In this document: positions 7,226 through 14,121 of the stretch, piece by piece
Layout of the letters: the number at the start of each line of letters is the position of its first letter
Position numbering within the stretch: position 1 is the first letter of the stretch
From: Betaproteobacteria bacterium
GTDB taxonomy: Bacteria > Pseudomonadota > Gammaproteobacteria > Burkholderiales > SG8-41
Reading direction: 5' to 3'
DNA length: 14,121 bases
Assembly (NCBI GenBank): GCA_025356695.1
Contig: JANXSE010000390.1
Location: forward strand, 1-14,121
Position numbers and translations under genes: made by a program
The notes under the pieces: generated by a model
The model's input: the letters and a program-made list of their open reading frames with translations, nothing else
Database searches by the model: none
What the model was told of the DNA's origin: nothing

Positions 7226-8287
7226 CTAGCGGGCCGGCGGCTGCTGTTCGAGCTTGAGCTGGGTCGCGCGGGCGCAGTTCTCCGTTACCGTGAAATAGCG
7301 CGCCACCCAGTCTGCACCGATCTCGTATGGGTGCGGGCCGTTGCCGCGCCCGGCGAGCATGCGGTTTTTCTTCACCGCTTCATCGAACTCGGAATGGTTT
7401 GAAAGCAGCACCGTCGCGCCGGTCTCTTTCGCCTTGGCGGCGAGGTGGCGCTGCGAGTTGATGTAGGTCTGCATATTCTTGATGCCCCGCGCCGGTTCGC
7501 TGTACTCATATACGAGCGCGGTGCCGCCCGAATAGACGACGTTTACGGGCTTGCCGCGGTCGAGTACCTGGAATGTGAAGGAGAGCGTGCCGTCGGTATG
7601 GCCCGGCGTGAACCACATGGTCACCGTCGATTCACCCAGCGTAATCTTCATGCCGTCGGTGCCCACGATGTCGCGCTTCGGCGCCATCGACGTGAAGCGT
7701 TTCGGCACTTTCTCGACGAGGTCCCAGTCGGGGCCGGACATGACGAGGCGCGGACCGTAGCGCTTCTGGATCATCTCGGCGCCGCCGATATGATCCTGGT
7801 GCGCGTGCGAGACGATCAGGTACTTGATGTCCTTCGGATCGAGCCCGACCTTCTTCATGCCGCCGATGATCAGCTCTTCCGAGTTGTACGGATAGATCGT
7901 ATCCAGCAGGATGATGCCGTCGCGTGTTGTTAGCGCCCACGACGAGTGAAGCTTGCCGCCCACGAAGTAGAGATTGTCGAACACCTTGGCCGGCTCCGCG
8001 AACCACGATGCACGCGGCGGCGCCTTACTCGGGTCGGATACATAGGGCGCCGGAATATCGCGGAAGTCCTCGCTGCGGCTCGGCGGCAGAAAGCAGGTAC
8101 GCGCAAGCGTGCCCAGAAATTCGAATTCGGCGGCCTCTTTTGCCGCCTGCTGCGCGGTTTCAACCGGCGTCAGCGTGCGTTTGGGCATCGGCGCCACCTG
8201 CTGCGCCGGCACGCTGCCGGCGAATGTGGCGAAACCGGAAACGAAAGCGGCCAAAGAAATTAGACGAAGTGCGATGCGAAGCGTCAT
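7226..8287 (-). CDS. Exported metallo-beta-lactamase-fold hydrolase, subclass B3-like
   Basis: A 353-aa protein with a signal peptide (about residues 1-29, ending SVPAQQ). The MBL fold begins near VFDNLYFVGG (103-111). Zinc ligands are complete: H161-A-H163-Q-D165-H166 (SHAHQDHIGG), H230 (TPGHTDG) and H298 (LLSNHSEFDE); the H230-H298 spacing resembles B3 beta-lactamases (H196-H263). An N-terminal extension of about 70 residues (30-100) and a C-terminal tail beyond residue 300 make it longer than a B3 lactamase, so it is more likely a periplasmic hydrolase of unknown substrate than a resistance enzyme. The start at 8287 follows GGGGGAG by about 6 nt; the frame is open further upstream to 8434 but lacks a site. 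It converges with receptor 3, with a 31-nt gap and no clear terminator. Confidence 0.88.
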   Translation of the reverse strand: MTLRIALRLISLAAFVSGFATFAGSVPAQQVAPMPKRTLTPVETAQQAAKEAAEFEFLGTLARTCFLPPSRSEDFRDIPAPYVSDPSKAPPRASWFAEPAKVFDNLYFVGGKLHSSWALTTRDGIILLDTIYPYNSEELIIGGMKKVGLDPKDIKYLIVSHAHQDHIGGAEMIQKRYGPRLVMSGPDWDLVEKVPKRFTSMAPKRDIVGTDGMKITLGESTVTMWFTPGHTDGTLSFTFQVLDRGKPVNVVYSGGTALVYEYSEPARGIKNMQTYINSQRHLAAKAKETGATVLLSNHSEFDEAVKKNRMLAGRGNGPHPYEIGADWVARYFTVTENCARATQLKLEQQPPAR

Positions 8288-8474
8288 GTAAATCTCCCCC
8301 TGATGAAATAGCGGCGGCGCTTTGAGATTGACCGCTTGGAGAGAGCATACCGGCTTTTCGGGATGCCGGTGGGCGCAGGGCTTGTCGTATTTTCCGGGAG
8401 AGGGAGCGAGGGTGAGGGCGCGCTTTTCGCGCACCGCACGCTGGCCGTCTGTTACGCAACGCTCAATAGATCAT
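8288..8474. other. Intergenic stretch with small hairpin and G/A-rich repeat-like tract
   Basis: No gene is seen. At 8349-8370 a 6-bp stem ACCGGC/GCCGGT encloses a 10-nt loop. At 8394-8420 the tract CCGGGAGAGGGAGCGAGGGTGAGGGCG resembles the dispersed proteobacterial repeat that, in translation, gives peptides such as LTLAPSPG. Both may be remnants of intergenic repeats; only one copy is visible here. Confidence 0.35.
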
Positions 8475-9475
8475 TCACGCCGGCGCTTTGCCGTGCCAGG
8501 CGCGATGCGGCCCGCGCCGGCCGGGGCGCTGGAAATCCTCGGGCACGCTCTGCTGCGTGATTTCGCGCAGCGACAATGTCTGCGCCAGCGGCGCGCCGAT
8601 TTCAAACGAGCGCAGGTTGGTCGAAAAAACAGCTCTCCGCCATCCGCCAGCAATTCGTGGCATTGGCCAAGCAACTGCACATGGTCGCGCTGCACATCGA
8701 GCACATCCGCCATCTTTTTCGAATTCGAGAATGACGGCGGGTCGATCACGATCACGTCGTAACGCGCGCGGTCGGCAACGGCCTGCACCAGCCAGGCCAG
8801 CACATCGGCGCGCACCAGCGTGTGGCGGCGCGCGTCGATGCCGTTGAGTGCGAAGTTGCGCGCCGTCCACGCCTGATAGGTGTTGGAAAGATCGACCGTG
8901 GTCGAATCGCGCGCGCCCGCCAGCGCCGCATGCACGGTGAAACTGCCGGTGTACGCAAAGAGGTTGAGGAAACGCGTTCCGGCGCCGCGTTGCGCACGCG
9001 CCGCGATGGTTTCCGCCGCCAGCGCACGCATCGGCCGGTGATCAAGAAAGAGGCCGGTATCGAGATAGGTGTCGAAGTTGACCTCGAAGCGGTGTCCTGC
9101 TTCCATCACCACATATGACTGTGCTGCCGCGTCGTCGCGCTTTTCATATCGCGAAGTACCGCGCTGGCGTTCACGGCGCTTCAGATGCAACTGCGCTGCG
9201 GGAATCGCGCAGACCTCGCAAATGGCATCGCAGACGGCGACCAGCCACGCTGTGTATTCCGCATCGGTCATCTTCCAGCCGGTGTCGATTTACTGCACGT
9301 GCAGATGCGTTTCCGCGCGCGGGGCAACGGCTTCATACCAGTCGATGGCGAAAGGAAACTGCGGCACGTCGCGGTCGTAAATGCGAAAGCAGGTGATTCC
9401 CCGACGCCGCGCCCAATTGTTGCGGTGGGCGAGGTTCTTGCGCAGGCGATTGGCGAAAGCGTCGGTCATCAACAT
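8475..9475 (-). pseudogene. Broken RlmK-like 23S rRNA methyltransferase (class I SAM-dependent)
   Basis: Reading from the ATG at 9475, the frame gives NRLRKNLAHRNNWARR and CFRIYDRDVPQFPFAIDWY, then HLHVQ and a TAA at 9287-9289 where E. coli RlmKL has VVVQEY, so a GAA-to-TAA change is likely. The same frame resumes with TDAEYTAWL, LHLKRRERQRG, TYLDTGLFLDHR, FLNLFAYTGSFTVHAAL (SAM motif I), the acidic TTVDLS, and IDPPSFSNSKKM (catalytic motif IV), closely matching the RlmK half of E. coli RlmKL. A second lesion follows: a run of six T (plus-strand A at 8624-8629) shifts the frame; with seven, LFFSTNLRSFEIGAPL and SVPEDFQRPGRRG continue to a stop at 8475. The whole, about 333 codons, matches a stand-alone RlmK-type enzyme without the THUMP/RlmL half. 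Two independent lesions argue for a decayed gene, or sequence error at each. Confidence 0.8.
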
Positions 9476-9598
9476 TTGCTTAGTGTAACTTTTCGTTCGG
9501 TAATTCTGTGCGTCCGCCCGAAAAATTACACCCCGTTGCCGAACCCGCCTTGACCGGAATCGGGCAGGTTTTCAAGGCTGACATTATCAACATCGAGG

Positions 9599-9628
9599 TT
9601 GTTGCTGGGGCGGTGTTTTGTGTATGCT
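9599..9628 (+). promoter_or_regulatory. Candidate sigma-70 promoter of the giant secreted protein gene
   Basis: TTGTTG at 9599-9604 and TATGCT at 9623-9628 are 18 nt apart, about 40 nt before the ATG at 9670. It is the best match in the 194-nt gap between the divergent methyltransferase remnant and this gene; AGGA at 9660-9663 is the ribosome binding site, 6 nt before the ATG. The rest of the gap shows nothing I can name. Confidence 0.4.
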
Positions 9629-9669
9629 GCCCGATTGCTCAAATCGCGCTGCAAATTCCAGGATCAAAC

Positions 9670-12600
9670 ATGACTTTCCGAATTTCCCTGCTTGAAATTT
9701 TCCGTATTCCGCGCGGCGCGCTGACGCTGCTGTCGGCACTGGGTTTCGTGCTTGCCGCCGCGGCAGCCGGCGCACAGCAGGTCGAAGTGATCGATGCGTG
9801 GTACGGAACGCCTTCGGTGCAAAGCAAAACAGTCGGCGGCGTTTCGGTGGCCGATCGCATCCGGCGCAACATGCAGGGCGGCACCGTGATCGTGCCCGCC
9901 AACATGAATGCATTTTTCGGCGGCGATCCGGCACCGAACGTGCAAAAAGGCGTGGTGGTGACGGTGCGCGTTCAGGGCCAGACCATGGATCTGGCGCAAG
10001 TCGAGGGCAAGGAGTTTCGTTACCCCAGCGTCTCGCCGCAGAATTACTACCCTTACATCGCGCCCGCGGGCACTGCGCCCGCCGCGCCGCAGGTCGCGCA
10101 AGTTGAAATACTCGATGCGTGGTACGGAACCCCCTCGGTGCAAAGCAAGACGCTCGGCGGCGTTACAGTGGCCGATCGCATCCGGCGCAACATGCAGGGC
10201 GGCACCGTGATCGTGCCCGCCAACATGAACGCATTTTTCGGCGGCGATCCGGCGCCGAATGTGCAAAAAGGCGTGGTGGTGACGGTGCGCGTTCAGGGCC
10301 AGACCATGGAGCTGGCGCAGATCGAGGGCAAGGAGTTTCGCTATCCGGGTGTCGCGCCGCAAAATTACTATACCTATGTGGCGCCCGCGGGTACTGCGTC
10401 CACGACGACTGCGGCGCGGTCTGCAGTGCCTAACATAACCATACAGCCGGCGACGCCCGCGACCACTGCACCTTCAACCACAGCGCCGCGGTCTGCAGTG
10501 CCGAGCATAACCATACAGCCGGCCCCGTCCGCGGGATCGACCGCAAACGCTCCACCGCCCAAATCCGCGCAGCAGCTGCAGTTCGAAGCCGACCAGGCGA
10601 AAGCGGCCAGGGATGCGGCCGATCGCGAAGCAAAAGGAAAAGCCGACGCCGACGCGAAGGCACAGGCCGCGGCCGCGCAAAAAACGGCCGAAGAGACGGC
10701 GGCCAGGAACGCTGCCAAGATGGCGGCGGACAAGCAGACCTTCGATGAAAACGGCAGCCTCTCGAATATCGCCAATGCGCTGGCGGCGTTCGAGAACTAC
10801 ACGCGCACCTACATCGCCGCACTCGCCGGCTGGATCAGCGCACCCAGCCAGGAAGCAGCGCTCAAACAGCTCGATCAGGTCGACACGAATCAAAGTATTG
10901 CCAGCGCCGGTTTCGAAAAAACTTTCCAGGCCGCGAGCGATGTTTTCGCCAGACGCACGCTTGATCCGGTCACCAACCCGGTCAGTCACCAGACGGTGGG
11001 TCTGGAGATTCTGTCGCGATTTGTCATCGTCAACCAGTCGTATGCAACCGCTAAGAACGATGCGCTCACCGGCTCGGTCGTCAAGTTCGCTTCAAGCTCC
11101 GCCGGCTCCGACCTCGGTACCTTGTATCCCGCCACCGATACTCAGCAGTTCTGCTGGCGCAACACCTACGGGCGCGGCGTCGGCACCATACCGACCGTGT
11201 GCAATGCCGACGAGGAAAAACTCGGCGCGCTGTGCTATCAGCGCTGTCCTGCCGGCATGGAGCGCGCCAAGGGAACGCTCGACTGTCATTCCGTGTGTCC
11301 GCGGGGCGCCGATGGCAAAACGCTGCCCGGCTGGCGCGACGACGGACTGTTTTGCCGGCAGTACGAAACCACGCGCGGTGCGGGCTATCCGTGGCGCGGC
11401 GCCGACGGCTTCAGCAACACCGGCATGCTCGGCCGTTGCAATGCCGTCGAAAACCAGAAGGGCAACAGTTGCGAGATGTGGGGCGCAATTGCGTATCCGA
11501 AATGCCCGCCCGGCTCGTCACCGTTCGGCTGCTGTCTGTGCCGCCCGAACCCGACGCCGGATTGTTCGAAGGTCGGCCTCGGCGGCAAGATTGATCTCTC
11601 GTGCGCGAAGAAAATTCAAATCGGCAAGCCCAATCTCAGCCATTGCCCGGCCGGCAAAGTGATGGACGCGGGCCTTTGCTACGACCAATGCAAGGCGGGC
11701 TACAAGGGTGTCGGCCCGGTGTGCTGGGGGAACCCGCCGCAGAACTGGGTCAATTGCGGCATGGGCGCCGCCAACAGCGGCAAGGCCTGCGACGACATCC
11801 TCAGCAAGCAGTTCAAAGCGGTCGGCGACCTTGCGACGAGCTTCAAGGGATTCCGCTCCGGCGGGCAGGAGCCGGACGTATCGGAATTGAGCGCGCAACT
11901 GAAGGCGTTGAAGGCGGCGTGGAGACTTGCCAACATTGAGAAAGAAGCCCAATCGAAAGCCAACAAGGTGGACTGGCTGATCGACAAGCTCGCGCGTACC
12001 AAGGCCGGCGCGACGGACGCGACGGACAGCGAGATCGACAGCATGCCCGCAAACACCGCGATCGAGATCGCGCGGGTCACCGAGAAAATCGCCGCGGCAG
12101 CTCTCGGCACGATCGGCAAGTTACTGGGGCCGGCGGGCGGTGTTGCCGCAGCGGCAGCAGGTGCCGCTTCCGCCTATACCTATCCGCTGTGCAGCGATTA
12201 CGCGTCGGGCGCGCGCACGGTCGCCGCGCCGACTCCGCCCAAGCCTGTCACCAACCCGACGGCTGTCGATGCGGAAATCCAGCGCGTCCGCATGCTCGCC
12301 GATGCGGAGCATGACAAATGCAAGTTCTGCCAGAACGAGGGCGACTTCTGCGGCGCCAAGCTCGATATGTGCGTGAACGAGTGCGTGTCGCCGCAATACA
12401 AGGGCAAGTCGAGCTTTAACGCGCCTGCGTCGTACATTTATTCAGGCGGTGTGGCGGCGTGTTACTCCAAACTGCTGATCAGCCAGAGCAGCTGCAATCT
12501 CTACGCAGCGCTCTATGCGCCGAATTCGAACTGCGGTCCGACACCCGTCGTGCATCAGACGCGCGCCGCGGTCGCCGGCGCGCAGCCCGGAAGCTGGCCC

Positions 12601-14121
12601 GCATCCTGCCCGGCGAAGCCCGACGCAAGCAGGCCGGATTGCATGCGCCTCGCTGTGGAAAGCGGCGACAACCAGCAGTTCGTCGCGCAGGCAAACACCA
12701 CCACGACGTTTTCTCCGTTGCGGGTGCGCTTGCGCTGGCGCGATGGCGCGCCGGTCGCCAACTACCCGGTGCGCTTTGCCTGCGTGCCGGTGCGCGCGTC
12801 GGATCCGTCGAGCGGCTGCGATCTTCTGGGGCCGCGCAGCAACGCAACCGACTCCGACGGCATTGCGCAAACCGACCGCATGACCGGCAAGTCCAACAGC
12901 ACCGGCGTGCCGATTCTCGTTGCGGTGGAAGCCGGCGGCCTGGACCGTTGCAGCGGCGGCAAATGTTCCGCCTATGAAAACGAGGCGATACGCGCGGGCA
13001 CCGTCACCTACTTCAACCTCGCCGTGCTCACCGCGGCGCAGAAGAAGGCGTTCGACGACGCGGCAACGACGGCCAAAAACAAGGCCGACGTGATTGCCGC
13101 GGCCGACGCGTTGATGGTGAAAGCGCGCGTCGACAACGCAGCCGTAGCGCCGGCTGCACCGGTCGCGGTTGTCATGACCGAACCGCAGGATGGCGCGTGG
13201 TACGAGATTGCCGGCGGCACTGCCCACGACATCGGCGCCGGCGTCGGCGGCACGGTGTGGATTATCGGCACCAATCCGGTCGGCAGCGGTTACGGCATCT
13301 GGTATTACGATGAGAACGCGAAGAAGTGGGTGCCCATCCCCGGCGCAGGTGCACTGCGCATCGACGTCGACCCGACAGGCATACCGTGGATCGTCGACGG
13401 CAATGGCACGGTACTGCGCAAAACCGACACCGGCTGGGTGAATCCGGTGGCTGCTGTCGCCAACCGCAAGACTGCCTACGATATCGGTGTCGGCGCCAAC
13501 GGCGCGGTATGGATCGCGGGCAGAGACGGCGGCAACGTCTATCGTCTGAATAGCGATGCGTCCGGATGGGAACTCATGCCCACCACCGGGCTCAGTGCCT
13601 ACACCGGCAAGCCCGGCCATTTCGCGCGGCGCATCGATGTCGATCCGCAGGGCAACGCGTGGATCATCCGCTACGACAACGACGTCTATCGTTACACCGG
13701 CAATGCGTGGGTGCTGGCGCCGGGCATCAAGGCCAACGACATCGGCATCGGCGCCGACGGCAGCGTTTTCGCGACCGGCGATAATTTTTCGATCAACCAA
13801 TGGACGGGCAGCACGTGGTTCAGGCTGACCAAGGGTGGCGATCGCCGTTTCCGCGCCATCACCGCCATGCGCACCGGCCAGCCCCTCGGCACGGACCAGA
13901 ACAGTCCGTACACCGTACGCATCGGTTACAAGCTCGAAGCCGGTCCGGTGGTGGCGGTTACGCCGGTCGTGCCGGCGCCGACCGTAGCAGTGGGCGATCC
14001 GTGGGCCGGGGCGGCAGCGCCTACTGCAAATCCGGGCGTCGCGGCCTGCCCGGCGACGGTAGACATGAAGCGCCTCGATTGCATTTCGATCACACAGCGC
14101 GATCCGCCGGGCTTTTTTCGC
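9670..14121 (+). CDS. Giant secreted modular protein with DUF3395-like repeats, Cys-rich modules, Ig-like domain and tectonin-type beta-propeller (3' end outside window)
   Basis: One frame stays open for 1484 codons to the window edge. Order of parts: signal peptide 1-35 (cut AGA-QQ); two DUF3395-like domains 38-137 and 145-244 (DAWYGT...VADRIRR...FFGGDPAPNVQKGVVVTVRV); a Thr/Pro linker with a doubled RSAVPxITIQPA; an Ala/Lys/Asp-rich coiled coil about 298-357; a helical region; a 21-Cys section 495-708 (CWRNTYGRGVGT, ALCYQRCPAGM, GCCLC, CPAGKVMDAGLCYDQC); a helical part with an Ala-rich hydrophobic stretch about 805-837; a second Cys cluster 884-905 (CKFC...C...CVNEC); an invasin-like Ig domain about 998-1090; and a six-blade tectonin-type propeller 1177-1400 (DIGAGVGGTVWIIG, DIGVGANGAVWIAG, DIGIGADGSVFATG). 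This looks like an extracytoplasmic, disulfide-rich binding protein, perhaps a lectin. Domain names are from motif memory; the function is unknown. Confidence 0.8.
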   Translation, partial: MTFRISLLEIFRIPRGALTLLSALGFVLAAAAAGAQQVEVIDAWYGTPSVQSKTVGGVSVADRIRRNMQGGTVIVPANMNAFFGGDPAPNVQKGVVVTVRVQGQTMDLAQVEGKEFRYPSVSPQNYYPYIAPAGTAPAAPQVAQVEILDAWYGTPSVQSKTLGGVTVADRIRRNMQGGTVIVPANMNAFFGGDPAPNVQKGVVVTVRVQGQTMELAQIEGKEFRYPGVAPQNYYTYVAPAGTASTTTAARSAVPNITIQPATPATTAPSTTAPRSAVPSITIQPAPSAGSTANAPPPKSAQQLQFEADQAKAARDAADREAKGKADADAKAQAAAAQKTAEETAARNAAKMAADKQTFDENGSLSNIANALAAFENYTRTYIAALAGWISAPSQEAALKQLDQVDTNQSIASAGFEKTFQAASDVFARRTLDPVTNPVSHQTVGLEILSRFVIVNQSYATAKNDALTGSVVKFASSSAGSDLGTLYPATDTQQFCWRNTYGRGVGTIPTVCNADEEKLGALCYQRCPAGMERAKGTLDCHSVCPRGADGKTLPGWRDDGLFCRQYETTRGAGYPWRGADGFSNTGMLGRCNAVENQKGNSCEMWGAIAYPKCPPGSSPFGCCLCRPNPTPDCSKVGLGGKIDLSCAKKIQIGKPNLSHCPAGKVMDAGLCYDQCKAGYKGVGPVCWGNPPQNWVNCGMGAANSGKACDDILSKQFKAVGDLATSFKGFRSGGQEPDVSELSAQLKALKAAWRLANIEKEAQSKANKVDWLIDKLARTKAGATDATDSEIDSMPANTAIEIARVTEKIAAAALGTIGKLLGPAGGVAAAAAGAASAYTYPLCSDYASGARTVAAPTPPKPVTNPTAVDAEIQRVRMLADAEHDKCKFCQNEGDFCGAKLDMCVNECVSPQYKGKSSFNAPASYIYSGGVAACYSKLLISQSSCNLYAALYAPNSNCGPTPVVHQTRAAVAGAQPGSWPASCPAKPDASRPDCMRLAVESGDNQQFVAQANTTTTFSPLRVRLRWRDGAPVANYPVRFACVPVRASDPSSGCDLLGPRSNATDSDGIAQTDRMTGKSNSTGVPILVAVEAGGLDRCSGGKCSAYENEAIRAGTVTYFNLAVLTAAQKKAFDDAATTAKNKADVIAAADALMVKARVDNAAVAPAAPVAVVMTEPQDGAWYEIAGGTAHDIGAGVGGTVWIIGTNPVGSGYGIWYYDENAKKWVPIPGAGALRIDVDPTGIPWIVDGNGTVLRKTDTGWVNPVAAVANRKTAYDIGVGANGAVWIAGRDGGNVYRLNSDASGWELMPTTGLSAYTGKPGHFARRIDVDPQGNAWIIRYDNDVYRYTGNAWVLAPGIKANDIGIGADGSVFATGDNFSINQWTGSTWFRLTKGGDRRFRAITAMRTGQPLGTDQNSPYTVRIGYKLEAGPVVAVTPVVPAPTVAVGDPWAGAAAPTANPGVAACPATVDMKRLDCISITQRDPPGFFR
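9778..10398 (+). repeat. In-gene tandem duplication, 321-nt period (two DUF3395-like domains)
   Basis: Copy 1 begins at 9778 and copy 2 at 10099, each about 300 nt, with a 107-residue period. By hand count 268 of 300 aligned bases agree (about 89%), with the central part, from VADRIRRN to RVQGQTM, nearly identical at DNA level. Differences are mostly third-position or conservative, as expected of a fairly recent duplication under protein constraint or of gene conversion. Confidence 0.9.
10417..10524 (+). repeat. Short direct repeat in the Thr/Pro linker, 72-nt period
   Basis: Two 36-nt copies (10417-10452 and 10489-10524) encode RSAVPNITIQPA and RSAVPSITIQPA, separated by a Thr/Ala/Pro spacer. 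They differ at only a few bases. This is a second, independent tandem expansion in the same protein, in a flexible linker. Confidence 0.85.

Noticed and set aside
8624..8629. Programmed frameshift or transcriptional slippage at the six-T run of the methyltransferase
   Set aside because: A separate TAA at 9287-9289 upstream already breaks the gene, and bacteria have no usual recoding of TAA; decay or error is simpler.
12442..13800. Long minus-strand open frame (452 codons) inside the giant gene
   Set aside because: Antisense to the Ig and propeller region, whose repeat structure is clear on the plus strand; the product has no recognisable motif.

Overview
The window is GC-rich, almost fully coding, and looks like a betaproteobacterium, most likely Burkholderiales. 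The main reason is three separate orphan periplasmic receptors of the Bug/TctC family in 14 kb with no TctA/TctB membrane partners, a paralogue expansion typical of Bordetella, Cupriavidus, Polaromonas and relatives. Phylum-level placement is inference; no rRNA or tRNA gene is present.

Layout. (1) 1-3688, minus strand: a probable catabolic operon read as MFS transporter, type I extradiol ring-cleavage dioxygenase, Bug receptor, fumarylacetoacetate hydrolase-family enzyme (cut by the window edge). An inverted-repeat element sits at the 5' end of the receptor gene. The set suggests uptake and meta-cleavage of an aromatic compound. (2) 3811-5251, plus strand, divergent from it: a cupin protein and a second Bug receptor 1 nt apart. 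(3) 5403-7194, plus strand: a glutaredoxin-DinB fusion with an in-frame TGA exactly at the first active-site cysteine, followed by a third Bug receptor. (4) 7226-8287, minus strand: an exported B3-like metallo-beta-lactamase-fold hydrolase. (5) 8475-9475, minus strand: a broken RlmK-like rRNA methyltransferase gene with one nonsense codon and one homopolymer frameshift. (6) 9670 to the end, plus strand: one uninterrupted reading frame of at least 1484 codons for a giant secreted modular protein (signal peptide, two nearly identical DUF3395-like repeats, Ala-rich coil, Cys-rich modules, Ig-like domain, tectonin-type beta-propeller).

The most interesting locus is 5403-6173. A strong ribosome binding site precedes an ATG, fifteen codons follow, then TGA, and the same frame stays open for 240 more codons. 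Reading TGA as selenocysteine gives a UxxC redox motif in a complete thioredoxin-fold domain fused to a DinB-like four-helix domain with a full His triad. A hairpin with a G-first apical loop lies 23 nt after the TGA, where bacterial SECIS elements sit. This is a candidate selenoprotein that ordinary gene calling would truncate to a GTG start at 5514. The main caution is that another gene in the window (8475-9475) is truly broken, so a nonsense mutation or sequence error must be excluded.
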